A stretch of DNA of 64,000 bases from Branchiostoma floridae (lineage: Eukaryota; Chordata; Leptocardii; Amphioxiformes; Branchiostomatidae). Location of the stretch: the NCBI RefSeq assembly GCF_000003815.2, contig NC_049986.1, positions 9,991,292-10,055,291 of the forward strand, written 5' to 3'. A program made the translations under genes and the position numbers. The notes under the pieces are model-generated. The model saw only the letters and a program-made list of their open reading frames with translations. It was not told the DNA's origin and made no database searches. Below, in pieces: positions 47,650 through 59,410 of this stretch; the stretch's first letter is position 1; each line of letters begins with the position of its first letter.

Positions 47650-50600
47650 CTAGCGCTGACTCATACACATATTGATTGTTGGTGGAACCAAGGTTATTCC
47701 CATGCAACCATCTGTCGAAGGTGCAGCGGCGCCCTCTGGCAACTTGAAGGTGAAGTGTTTCAGGAGGGAAGAAAAGAGCAGAAAGAGCTCCATCTTAGCC
47801 AGCTGCTCACCAAGGCAGACACGGCGGCCTGTAGAATAGAATAACGAGAAAAAAATGCGTTTTAATGACAACAACTATTTGTTTATGACCTAAGAATTTA
47901 AGGTGCTAAACACACTTGTGGTGCTTTTGTTGGTCTTTTGGTTGAAATAAAAACTCACCAGTAGAAAAAGGCATGAAGGATTCCGGCCTGGTAACCACCT
48001 TGCCGTCAGATTCCAGGAACCTTCCTGGGTCAAACTTCTCTGGGTCCGGCCAAAACTCCGGGTCCATATTAGCTGACCACAAGTTGGGAAGAACCTTCAA
48101 AACGAATAGACAGTAAAACATTTTTACCTTTTAGTATCAGTACCTTAGTGACATGTCATGTGACGTGTTTCTATGGAAATATCATTTTGCGATTCAAGTC
48201 AATATATATAGCTTTTTGACATAGAATCACTCGATTGTTCAAAACGTAAAATCCTCATATCTACCGAGCTTACTACGTCCCATGAACGACCTCCAAAGAT
48301 CCGAGTGCGCGTGAGTAATGCATTGTGGTCGAAGTCAAGGTTTAGCAGAACGCAACGAAGATAACAACGGAACGTAAAGGCAGCAGTCTTGATAAATCTC
48401 TCACCTGCGTTCCTGCTGGGATGTCATAGCCTCGGAAAGTCGTGTCCTCGTTCGGAGCATGAGGACTACTAAGGGGAACTATGGCCCTGATGCGCTGGAT
48501 CTCCATGACAGTAGCCTTGGTATACGGGAGCTGGGACCTGTGGGCCAGGGTGGGCACGTCATGGCCTGTTCCCAGGACACTGTCCAGCTCAGCTTGCACC
48601 TGTTACAGAGTTTTCTTATATGAATCAAGTGTCCATTAGTTTAAAGTAGTCGTTTTACTTTAATTAAGCTATCTGGAGTTCCAAGTGCGCATATATGAGT
48701 CATGAATTGTGTTTTAGGTCAAACTTCATATATTGAAGATCCCTTGGCTTGTATACGATAAACTCCTTCACAATTCCGATTACACATGCGCAGTGACAGG
48801 AAATTCGTCTCGGGGGCCTTATATTTTTGACACATAACCAACGATTATTGTTTTATGCATGCATACACGAAATGTTGAACGAGATTCACATTTGCGACAT
48901 TTTTGCAACACTAAATGGTTCCAAACAATGGACAAAGTCACTGAAACCGACTGTAAGCGTTTTCTAGTCGATGTGAGGGATCTTGAACTTTGACCTAGAC
49001 CATAAAACCATTACTTAGTTACATGCACATGCGCACTCAGCACGGTGATGTACCTTCTGCTGCTCCTGGGGACACAGAACCATGTACAGAAGACCCCATC
49101 GCAAGGTAGTGGCCGTTGTCTCGATTCCAGCGAAAAACATGTCTTGGATTATCCACACAATATTCTCCTCTGTAACGCAGTCGGTCTTATCTTGGGTCTG
49201 CAGTTCGATGAGAAGGAGGTCGATGAAGTCTCGCGGATTCTCGTTGTCCAGTGTCTCGCGATGCTTGGTAATTTCTTGTCGAAGGAATACGTGGACCTCG
49301 TTAATGCCTTCGACAAGAATCCTCTTTGGTGAGTTTACTGTGAAGCAAACAAAAGTCAATATGATATCGTGCAGAAAACAACTACTATATGTAAACAACA
49401 ACAGTCCTGAGTAGTATAGAGTCAACACGCTGCTATTATTTATTCTAGCGGTGCAAGGTGGTGCAGGTCAGAGGTCATCGTCTGACGGCAAAATCTAGGG
49501 GGAATAGATATTTTCTGAGCTCTGGGTAGGGGTGAAACAGGGGTCAAGACGACCTTTTCAAACATATATATCCAAGGACCGTGGATTGATGAACTCCACA
49601 GCTGTGGAGTTCATCACTATGTTGATGAAATCCACGGCTGTGGATTTCATCGGTAGAAGGATGATGAACTGCGCGGCTGTGGATTTCATCGATATGTAGT
49701 GATGAAATCCACGGGCATTCCGCCGCTAATACTGACATTTAGCTGTGGACTTCATCAGTATGTAGTAATGAAATCCACGGGCATTCCGCCGCTAATACTG
49801 ACATTTGGCTGTAGACTTCATCAGTATGTAGTGATGAAATCCACGGGCATTCCGTCGCTAATACTGATATTTGGCTGTGGACTTCATCAGTATGTAGTGA
49901 TGAAATCTACGGGCATTCCGCCGCTAATACTGACATTTGGCTGTGGACTTAATCAGTATGTAGTAATGAAATCCACGGGCATTCCGCCGCTAATACTGAC
50001 ATTTGGCTGTGGACTTCATCAGTATGTAGTGATGAAATCCACGGGCATTCCGTCGCTACTACTGACATTTGGCTGTGGACTTCATCAGTATGTAGTAATG
50101 AAATCCACGGGCATTCCGCCGCTAATACTGACATTTGGCTGTGGACTTCATCAGTATTGAGTGATGAAATCCACGGGCATTCCGTCGCTACTACTGACAT
50201 TTGGCTGTGGACTTCATCAGTATGTAGTGATGAAATCCACGGGCATTCTGTCGCTAATACTGACATTTGGCTGTGGACTTCATCAGTATGTAGTGATGAA
50301 ATCCACGGGCATTCTGTCGCTAATACTGACATTTGGCTATGGACTTCATCAGTATGTAGTGATGAACTCCACGGGCATTCCGCCGCTAATACTGACATTT
50401 GGCTGTGGTTTCATCAATATATATGGATGAAATCCACGGGCATTCCGTCGCTTATACTGGCATTTGGCTGTGGACTTCATCAGTATGTAGTGATGAAATC
50501 CACGGGCATTCCGTCGCTAATACTGACATTTGGCTGTGGACTTCATCAATATGTAGCTAATACTGACATTCCGTCGCTTATACTGACATTTGGCTGTGGA

Positions 50601-53600
50601 CTTAATCTGTATGTAGTGATGAAATCCACGCGCATTCCGTCGCTAATACTGACATTTGGCTGTGGACTTCATCTGTATGTAGTGATGAAATCCACGGGCA
50701 TTCCGTCGCTAATACTGACATTTGGCTGTGGACTTCATCAATATGTAGTGATGAAATCCACGGGCATTCCGCCGCTAATACTGACATTTGGCTGTGGACT
50801 TCATCAGTATGTAGTGATGAAATCCACGTCGCTAATACTGGCATTTGGCTGTGGATTTCATTAATATGTTGTGATGAAATCCATGGGCATTCCGTCGCTA
50901 ATACAAATGTACTGACATTTGGCTGTGGATTTCATCAATATATATGGATGAAATCCACGGGCATTCCGTCGCTAATACTGACATTTGGCTGTNNNNNNNN
51001 NNNNNNNNNNNNNNNNNNNNNNNNNNNNNNNNNNNNNNNNNNNNNNNNNNNNNNNNNNNNNNNNNNNNNNNNNNNNNNNNNNNNNNNNNNNNCGATTGTG
51101 TGATACAATGGCGATGGATTGCTATCCACTGCGGTGTGTCGGGAACTTTACTGGTACTGACGAGTGTATATTAGTATCATATTTCTGAAGTATTTAGCAC
51201 ATAGCTAGGATGTCTTTCTCGTGTTAGTAGGTGGGCGGGCAACGAGGCAAACTATACAGGTATATCCTTTGTCATGGAGGTGAATATCATCAACGGCTGG
51301 AGTATATATTATGCAGTAGTTGTCTTTGTCTTAGTATTGTGGGAGGATGGAGGGGAAGTCGGCTTGGCAAGTTGATGAACCCAGCGTCCATTCCGTTGCT
51401 AGTAATGGCATTTACCGATGAATACAACACCCATTTGGTCACTAATACTTGTCTTTGGTCTTGGAATTCATCTATGTAATTCTAAAATCTACAGTTTGCG
51501 GCAGTGTGGATTCTAATATATAGACTGTAAACAGTGTAATACAGAAATTACATGTCTTTATTGTGGGATTCAATATTTTCAGCACTTATCGACAGCAAGA
51601 AACAAAGTTTGATAAGATTAACTTTGCATTTGTCGGTCATGTACATATTACATATTACAACATATTTCAATAAAGACTAACAATCGAGCATCAACTGGAA
51701 GTTCCTGCGAGGAAGATGTGTCTTGCTAGTTTGGGAGTTTTAAAGTTTTATGAGCTGTACGACACCAACTTTTCAATTAATTTCTCCACAGGCCTGGGTT
51801 TTAGAGATATGTAGAATCGCACGGCAGGTGTTGCATTATACTATATTTACAGAGAAAAGAACGTTCTTGGGCTTTGATGTTTCTGTTGTGTTGATATATG
51901 CCTACATAACAGACACGTACATGGCAAATACGTATGCGTTACTTAACACGAATATACTTACTCACTTACTCCGGAGCATTTTTACTCCGGAGCAACACGT
52001 AATGCTACTCCAAATCACTACATGTACATACATGTGATATATGTTCGTTCGTACATGACAAATATACTTACTTACAACAAATATACTTACTCACTTACTC
52101 CGGAGCTTACTCTAAAGCAATGATACACTTCACGTTCATATTGATGGTATGTGTTCGTGCGTGAAACTAACCTATACGATAAAAATACATAAAATAAAGA
52201 AAAAGTAAGGTATCCCGGCGTATAGCCTTACGACCAGGGCAAATAAGGGCATGTCTCACTAGAGGGGGTGGGGTGGTGTTGGGGGTGGGGGTGTAAGAAT
52301 TACCTCGGTGGGTTAGAAGGTCGGCCTGAGCCTTGGTTGAACGAAAAAAATAGACATAATGAAGAAGAAGGTAAGGTACGAGGGGCATTCAATAAGTAAT
52401 GTCCCTGACCCATTTCCCATAGCAGGAGGTTAATGAAACTTGGCACAGTTATTAGTCTTTCTCTTCATAGGAACCACCCAGAGTTTTGCATTTCTCCCAT
52501 CATTTGATGTAGCTCTGGACACCGTTCTTGTAGGACATCCCAGGTTGGTCCTCCGACAGATGCCTCATCAATGGCAGAAGAGGGACGACCAGGCCTGGGA
52601 GCTGTTTCCACAGACTTCCGGCCTTGTTTGAATTCAGGATGCCAGCGTTTTACAAGGTCATATGATGGGGCATCATCACCATAACTTTTTTTCATTTCAT
52701 CAAAAGTCCCCTTTGGTTTGCGTCCTTTCAAATACAAAAACCGGATCACTGCGCGACACTCAACTTGCTCCATTTCACACCTGGTCCATTTCACACCTGA
52801 CTCAGTTCAAACACCAGTAAATCAGTAACCACAATTAGTTCAGAGCTGTTTTTTGCAACATAAGATATGACTCATTACACATGCAAAATTTCATCTAGAT
52901 CAGACAACTGAAAGTGGGTCAGGGGCATTACTTATTGAATGCCCCTCGTATACCGGCGTAGAGACTTACAACAAGGCCAATTAAGGACATGTCCCTCATG
53001 ATTGGAGTTGGGGGGGGGGGGGGGGTCGGGAAGGGGGGTTGGCAGTTGTCATAGTTACCTTGGAGGGTGAAAAGGTCGACTTGACCCCTGTTTCACCCCT
53101 ACCCAGAGCTCGGAAAATATCTATTCCCCCTAGAGTTTACCGTCAGACGATGACCTCTGACCTGCACCACCTTGCACCGCTAGAATAAATAATAGCAGCG
53201 TGTTGACTCTATACTACTGTCCTGCGTCGTTATGAAACAAACACACAAAGACACAACTGCCGGTTGACAAAATTTAAGTCATCTATCTTGGGCATAACGT
53301 TACGTGTGCTTTTCGGTGTAAAAGCTTCTAGGATGTCCCAAATCGCCATGCTTCATCACAACTCCAACATCCACCTAGCATCAACAGGAATTTGAGTTTC
53401 CCCGTCGCAACTGAACCTTCTTCTTGGACATGAATCGATAATGTTTTTTCTGTGTGTGTCAGCCATAATAAAGTAGATGTTTTTATCTCCATGAAAATCT
53501 CCATGAAAAATGGAGATATAGTTTTGGGTGTGTCTGTCTGTGTGTCTGTCTGTGTGTCCGGATTTTTGTAGTGAGCATAACTCAAGAACCTCTGAATGGA

Positions 53601-56117
53601 TTACAATGATATTTGGTTTGTAGGTAGGTGTTAGAAAGACAAAGGTCAAGGCCAATTTTGGGCCCTCTGGTATGTGACCTTGGTAATGCAGCAGAAATTA
53701 ATTTTTTTTGGATCTTTTGTACTGGATGTGGTATGGTCTTGATTTTTAGATGGCAGATAGCTTGTGACATAAGAGATATGTGGTGTATATTTAGTCCACC
53801 TAGCAGGTTGCTCTGGAACTGCAGGGGCATTTTTGTCAAAATCTGCTAAGGTGGATAACTGAAGAAGGGAACAACAAATTTACATGATATTTGGTATGTA
53901 GGTAGCTTAGACAGTGGTGCACATCATGAAGTGCAAATTATGCAAACTGACACTTAATTTGCATATTTAATGAGGAAAATATGTATTTGCAGTGTTTCAT
54001 TTGTAGAACTCAAATACATGCAATATATGTAGTTTGTTCAGGTGGAACATAATCGAATACCAATTATGCAAATAAGTCCTTAATTTGCATAATTAATGAA
54101 AAAGTGCCATGATAATTCATCGATGTGGTAAATGATTGGACAATCAACATAGTGAACAGCGTAGGTTATTTACAGGTGTACATAACTAAGCATAGATATA
54201 CAAATGTGGAGGTCATTAACATAATCAGACTATTTCATGGAGATATGAGGTCTCCGAACTCTTGTTGATGCTAGCATTACTAGAATGATATTATGAAGGT
54301 AGCAACTAAACATACCGTATCACATAGATCGGTGAACACTAGTAATAAGTACTAACTCAAGATCATGATTAAGTGCTTAAAGTCATTCGTGCATGAACAA
54401 AACGTCTTTACATATCTCATATGGTAGCCTGGTCTGGGTACCATCCGATTACTACGGGGCTTGCGAGAGTCTCATCTGTAAATGCAGAAACTTTCGCGGT
54501 GGTTTAATGTTCGCGGTTTTCGCGGTGGCCGCTTCACCGCGAACTTCAAGCCACCGCGAACATTTGTTTCCATGGCAGTAAGAGACTACAGAGTGGTACC
54601 GCGAACTTAAAACCACCGCGAAAGGTCCTTTTTTCCCGCTACCGCGAAATTAAATGCCCGCGAACTTAAATACATTTACAGTAGTAATCGGATGGTACCC
54701 AGGCTATTAGTATATCCTACCTCCCGGGATGAATCGCAGGAAGGGAAATACAGTCATCAGCTGACTCGATCCTAGCTGGGCTATCATTTTGTTTACGATC
54801 TTTGTCAGTTCCACAAACTTGACATCATCGTAGTCGTAGCGTTTCCCGAACACCATGGAGCAGACGATGTTGGCGCTTGACACAGTCAGGTTGTCGGCGA
54901 TGTCACGTGCCTGTGCGTCCGGCCCTTGTTCCGACAACTATGAAATAAAAAATGGTAAAAAATATGTACACCACATACGTCAGATTTTACATTCTCTAAT
55001 GTCATTCTTGTAAAAAGATTAAGTACAACAAAGGCCATGATCATTTGGAAATGACAAAAGCTGATCTATTATGTGGTCACAACTTGTACAACTACTGGTA
55101 AAACCTGATCATCAGTACTTGTGTGCTGTGCTGAGACGTTATCCAAGCCTTATTTGTGTCTTTCAAGTGATTAGGGTGAGAACGTGCGCAAAATACCTTC
55201 ATGCAGAGCTGACGAGCCTCTTCTCTGATGTTCTCTTCCATACTGCCTGGTCCCATTCTCATTCCCAGGTTTCTCAGCGCACTGTAGGCAAACTTGCGTT
55301 TTTCTTTGTAGGCTTGGTTGAATTTTGCAAGGCCGATGTCTGTGAAATAAATGATACCATATTCATGAATATACATACACCATGGATTGTAGTAAAGAAC
55401 AAAGGGTATGATGTCTTTACCATTGTTTGTACCATTGTTTATTGTACCATTGTACCATTGTTTATTCAGCCTTGTTTGCAATTCTGCTAGAATTGGGTCG
55501 TCTTGTACTAGTACATAGCGCCGCGGGCAATACATTTTTAATTGGCACCCAAACGAAATAGGGCTTCTGAGAAAGACTAATAGCGCACCGAAGGTCTAGA
55601 AGCTTCAGTTTAGGAGATCTTTTACAATCGTCAAGTCGAAAATAATGCATCACCGAATGTTCCAAATAGCGAGGTAAAATCATCCACTAATAAGACATCG
55701 TCATTTCAAAACCTTACACAATTGTATGTTATCGGAACTGCGAAATTTGAAGAGAAGAACATACGCACCTTTTCCAAAGCCAGTCAACAGATTCGTCATA
55801 TATATGTTTGGCCTGCTGGAAAAAGCATCCTTGTAGTCCACAAGCGCCTCTTTGATGGCCCGGTAGCCGTTCAGAACCACCACGTCTTCCATCCCCATTC
55901 GAACATTGTACACGTCGCCATACTGCTTCCTCCACTCCGTAAGCTTCAGGTGGGGCGCTCGGCCGAGGGACAACAGGTGGCCGACAACAGGCCAGCTCCC
56001 ACTCGGTGACGGTGGGAGGTTCTTACGCCGTTTGAAGAAGACAAGAAGGGTAAGGAAAACGACCAACATCACTGCGATGGTGCGGATGGAGACTTCTGAC
56101 AACAACGCAGCAAACAT
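47650..56117 (-). CDS. CYP2-clan cytochrome P450, CYP-6 (transposon-filled intron 3)
   Basis: Exons in transcription order: 55769-56117, 55197-55339, 54721-54937, 49054-49337, 48405-48599, 47959-48094, 47650-47828; 500 residues. All splice sites and phases agree with CYP-1 to CYP-4. Anchor MFAALLSEVSIRT, hinge KRRKNLPPSPSGSWP, helix C YKEKR, I-helix AGIETT, K-helix EIQR, heme loop FSTGRRVCLGE with Cys446. Changes seen: exon 3 has one extra codon (EQGPDAQARD), FDPGRF instead of FDPRRF, and a CMSQR C-terminus. Intron 3 is about 5.4 kb instead of 0.3-0.6 kb because of the elements described separately. The gene is inverted relative to the other five copies. The ATG follows an ACACAG acceptor as in CYP-2 to -4; an in-frame upstream Met (56228) is not conserved. 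The shared DR4 promoter module is not found upstream. The coding sequence looks intact; whether the long intron is spliced well is unknown. Confidence 0.87.
49588..50992. repeat. 66-bp hairpin satellite
   Basis: About 19-20 head-to-tail units from about 49700, each with TGATGAAATCCACGGGCATT, CCG(C/T)CGCTAATACTGACATT, TGGCTGTGGACTTCATCAGT and ATGTAG. GTGGACTTCATCA and TGATGAAATCCAC pair with one mismatch around an 8-nt loop, so every unit can form a hairpin. Before the array, 49588-49615 is a perfect 28-bp palindrome of the same arms, plausibly the seed. The array runs into a 100-N gap. Confidence 0.9.
50993..51092. other. Assembly gap in the 66-bp array
   Basis: Exactly 100 N, probably of unknown size; array length is uncertain. 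Confidence 0.9.
52176..53085. repeat. Direct repeat pair (~150 bp) inside the foldback element
   Basis: Copy 1 is about 52176-52335; copy 2 is 52340-52378 continued at 52949-53085. Shared: GTAAGGTA, CCGGCGTA.AG.CTTAC, GGACATGTC, a G-rich run and TTACCT.GG.GGGT. Copy 2 is split by the mariner. Confidence 0.6.
52379..52948 (-). mobile_element. Mariner (Tc1/mariner) deletion derivative
   Basis: 570 bp with inverted ends CGAGGGGCATTCAATAAGTA and its reverse complement, flanked by TA on both sides. On the minus strand an open frame from about 52773 reads MEQVECRAVIRFLYLKGRKP, then FDEMKKSYGDDAPSYDLVKR and VETAPRPGRPSSAIDEA. This is the N-terminal helix-turn-helix DNA-binding region of a mariner transposase. 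After SSAIDEA the family continuation is lost, and most of the catalytic domain (the DDD region) is absent, so it is a non-autonomous relic. Confidence 0.88.
53490..54270. mobile_element. Non-autonomous interspersed element, ~780 bp
   Basis: Starts TCTCCATGAAAAATGGAGAT, followed by a GTGTGTCTGTCTG run and ACTCAAGAACCTCTGAATGG, and ends TTTCATGGAGATATGAGG. The ends are partly inverted. Related pieces are at 38467-38841 and in intron 3 of CYP-2 and CYP-3. No protein is encoded. The family was not identified. Confidence 0.55.
54427..54704. mobile_element. MITE beside the CYP-6 exon 3 donor
   Basis: Inverted ends GGGTACCATCCGATTACTAC and its reverse complement, flanked by TA (54425-54426, 54705-54706). 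The interior has several palindromic CGCGGTGG / CCACCGCG blocks. Its right end lies 14 bp from the GT donor of CYP-6 exon 3. The family recurs, shortened, at 31538-31612, and CCGCGAA blocks near 63556-63580 look like a remnant. Confidence 0.75.
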
Positions 56118-56387
56118 TGTCCTGTGTTCGAAAACATGTGGGAGGGGGATGTACTTAGTATTGTTGCCAATATTTGATATTTTACACACATTCACCAGAA
56201 GCTCTTTGAAAATAAAAATCAATCTCACCTTGCTATTGGAAAATTTTTACCTGAAATACATGTATCGAAAAACAAGGAATCTTGACGAAACGCCGAGGCA
56301 GTGTCGCGGACCAAGAGATTCTTGCTTGTTTCTCACCGCGTCTTTGCTGCTTGATTGACTCCGGATGCCAAAGGGGTCATGTGTACC

Positions 56388-57460
56388 GGTGTGACAGCGA
56401 TCTCGCCCCCCCGTGATCTCGCTCCCCCCGGGGGCGAAATCACTAGCGATCTCGCCCTCCCCGGCTAGTGATCTCGCCCCCCTACCTCGCCCCCCTTTAG
56501 CGATTTCGCCCCCCCCCCAAAAAAACGGGTTTACATGACATTTTAGAAGTTGATTGGTATAAACCACAACATGCAGTTTCAGAATGATATAAGTACACGA
56601 GTTTGATACATAACTCCATTCATAGTATCAATATTAACGTAATTACATGGTAATAAGATAGTTGAACTTGTTTCAGACAAGGAGGGTTGGGTCCCTTGTA
56701 TTCCCATTATTGCATATACCTGAGTCTTGACATAAGATGTATTTCATTGTATTCACCTGTCCTCAAGCAACCTATTTATCTCCAATATGAAGTCTCTACC
56801 ATGAAGTGACCACAAAAGAACTATGTAATGTCTTTATTAATTATGCAAATATAAGGTATTAATTAGAATAACGCACATTTTGGTATATGCACCTGACCAA
56901 GGGATATCTTCACCTCCAACATGACTGTTTTTTCTAGTATTTAGGAACTGATGCATTTACCCGTGTTTCTTAAGACTGGTACTTTACCAGTGTTTGTGTA
57001 GCATTTAGCAACAGCTGTATCAACTTGCGCGTAGATAGTGTTTATAATGAGAAACTATTATTCACGTGTGTTTTATTAGTGCTTTGGAAATGTTTCCAGC
57101 ACAAGAAAGAAAACACTGTGACAAATTGAAAACATATAGCTGACGTATTCCGTACCATAGATGGTGTTGATTTATACGTTCGCAGTAGCACTGTTTTTAT
57201 GCCACCTCAGCTGCAAAAATTGTCTTTTTCATTTCAATGTCATGTTTGCACCGAACAATATAGTATCGACTTTCGAGGTATGACATCTTACGGTACGGTA
57301 ATAAGGTGCCATATAGGTACCAGGTAACACACCATATACGTTACTCCCCAGGTGCAGTATAGTACCAGGTAGCGCACCTGTAATATGTAGTAGCCAGCTG
57401 CTCGGGGGGGGGGGGCGAAAACGCTAAAGGAGGGCGAAAACGCTGGGGGGGGGGGGGGGG
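56388..57460. mobile_element. TIR element, copy 2 (left end intact), in the CYP-6 upstream region
   Basis: Left end GGTGTGACAGCGATCTCGCC at 56388 breaks the conserved CYP upstream sequence: the CYP-3 flank reads, in the same direction, GGGGTCATGTGTACCGG then TTGTACC, and here the match stops after CCGG. The body (56530-57405) matches 40386-41262. The right end dissolves into G-runs and poor sequence. No coding capacity. Confidence 0.65.
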
Positions 57461-59410
57461 CCAAATCCCTTTCCTACCCGTTTTCCAGGTTTCAATCCCG
57501 TCCCCCATCTTGTAACTTCTGATTAATCCCCCCCAAATGATCTCCAGGGAAACAAAACTTTTGTTCTTTCCCCCCGGTGGAAGGAAACATGATCTTCTTC
57601 AAAAACTGCCCTCCCTAGACGGGATTTTTTCCTTTAAAAAAGGGGCCTGAGTTTCAAGGATGGGCCCCACTTTTTTCTGAACCTTTGGGCCCCTGTATTT
57701 TGGGCCTGAACATTGCCCTAAAAAGCATTTTGCATGGGCACTGCTGTGATCAATGCCCTTGAAGATTGCCTTTTTCCGAAAGACATTTGGGCAATGGGTC
57801 TCGAGTGGGGTAGGAGATGAAATACCATATTCATGTTCTAATATGGTATAAAAATGCCCAAAATGTGTATCAAAAGTCTCAAAATTTGGCATCTCAACCT
57901 TATTAAGGCAAGTGACATCCAGGTGTTGGCCACTCGAGCCACGTAGCTTCTGGTGTAACTATCTGTTGTCAACAAAATGTGGCTAGTTGATGAAAATCAC
58001 ACATTCCAAAGATGATAACCAGAAAATTTTGGATTTTCTACATTTTTGATAAAAAAACTAAAATTAACAATGTTATTAGAAGGTCCTGTGCCCACATTGA
58101 CAACCGTTTAACAGAGCAATACTTTCTGGGTGTCTTGTGTGAGCAGTCCATATAAAGTGACAAGGCATAACTTTGGGGCAAAAACATACTTTTTTGAAAA
58201 TTACGAGCATTAAAGACCCGAAATCTGGACCCAGGGTTCACAACCTTAAAAGATTATGTCCTTCCAGGATGTCAGTTGCTAAATTGACTCCTCACATCCT
58301 CCAAACATCATAAATTACTTAGACCGAGTGGGAGATCTCTACCCGTCTGGCTACCAAAAACGATTGCTTGGTATTACAGCAGACGACAGGAAGACATTTG
58401 CATATTAACTAACATCAAGATTTCAAAAGTCCTGTCCACATGTTTTTCAAGAAATCATTGTCAGAAACAGAAAAAAGACCCAGATAGTTGCTGCAAGCAT
58501 CAAACGCAAGTTCTGGTGCTCACAGTTTATTTTCACACAAGAGCTCGGGCGTAATGTTGTATCAAGGCCTTGTTTGAACTGCCTCTCAGCAAAGATCAGC
58601 CCCTGTCAAGTTTGAACTACTTATATTTTGTAACTTGTAACTGTTTTCCCCACATCCCAACTAGCTTTGATACCTAGTAATATTGCTTATGGTGATATTC
58701 ATAGTTGGTACTCCAAAAAAGACCAGTGTAGACTGGTGCTACGGTAGGACTGTAGAACAAGTTGCATCATTTTATTTTTGCTCTTTAACGTCTTTTAATA
58801 GATACCTAACTAAATCACTGCGTATGTCTATTATATCGTACACAATGAAAAAGGTTCCTTTTGTGGCTTACCAGGACTCCACCCATGTGACACCATTTTG
58901 TACACAGGACACGTGGATGCTGTACTACGTCATGCATATTTAAAATGTATCTAGAAACAAGACCATAACAAAGCTACAAGGCTACTCTGGTATGAATACA
59001 AGTACATTGTAATTTTCTTGACCAAGTTCTCTGACACGTAATTTCGCTCCTGCCATCTTGATAAAAATGTGACAGTCTTTGAAGATTACGCTCATCAGTT
59101 CGTACAGATGAGTGTAATCTTCAAAAAATATTGCACGAGAAAACCAGGCAAACTATGCTGAGGTCGGAAGGTTGGGGTAGGCCAAATTGGGTCATTCTTT
59201 GTATGTGTGATTATGTATGTGGAACTATGAACAGCCATATGATTAAAACCCTTGAGTTTTCTTCGTTATTGAGGTTTGGGGCCGCCCTAAGAGGCCCTCG
59301 AAATTAAAATCAAGTTATGGCCGAAAATTACTGAAATTGCGATGGCTACCCTCATAGATCTGCTGAAGATACGAACATAAGATGCTTGAACAGAATTACG
59401 CTGTACAGTA
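57461..59410. other. Intergenic, partly poor sequence, no supported gene
   Basis: 57430-57790 is rich in homopolymer runs (CCCC, GGGG, TTTTTT), like the end of a low-quality read. About 58765-58985 is repeated in inverted orientation at 63770-63985. No convincing exon. Confidence 0.4.
58765..58985. repeat. Inverted duplicate of 63770-63985
   Basis: Shared on opposite strands: CTTGTTTCTAGATA, AATATGCATGACGTAGT, CATCCACGTGTCCT, CCTTTTTCATTGTGTACGAT, GTTAAAGAGCA. Between a TTTCTAG acceptor-like and a GTAA donor-like site both copies hold an open frame (NMHDVV.HPRVLC), so an exon is conceivable but unproven. Confidence 0.5.

Larger units (their letters stand above)
49410..53218. mobile_element. 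3.8-kb foldback-like transposon in CYP-6 intron 3
   Basis: Terminal inverted repeats of about 145 bp: left 49410-49555 starts AGTAGTATAGAGTCAACACG, right 53073-53218 ends with its reverse complement. The arms differ at only a few sites. GTCCTG flanks both sides (49404-49409 and 53219-53224), a 6-bp target duplication. Removing the element and one GTCCTG gives intron sequence that lines up with CYP-4 intron 3 just before exon 4. Inside are a 66-bp hairpin satellite, a gap, a diverged direct repeat pair and a mariner relic. No transposase belonging to it was seen. Confidence 0.85.

Noticed and set aside
49699-50864. Long open frames of 150-235 codons on both strands with 22-residue repeats
   Set aside because: The repeat unit is 66 bp, a multiple of three without stops, so open frames arise automatically on both strands; no start context, splice sites or domain.
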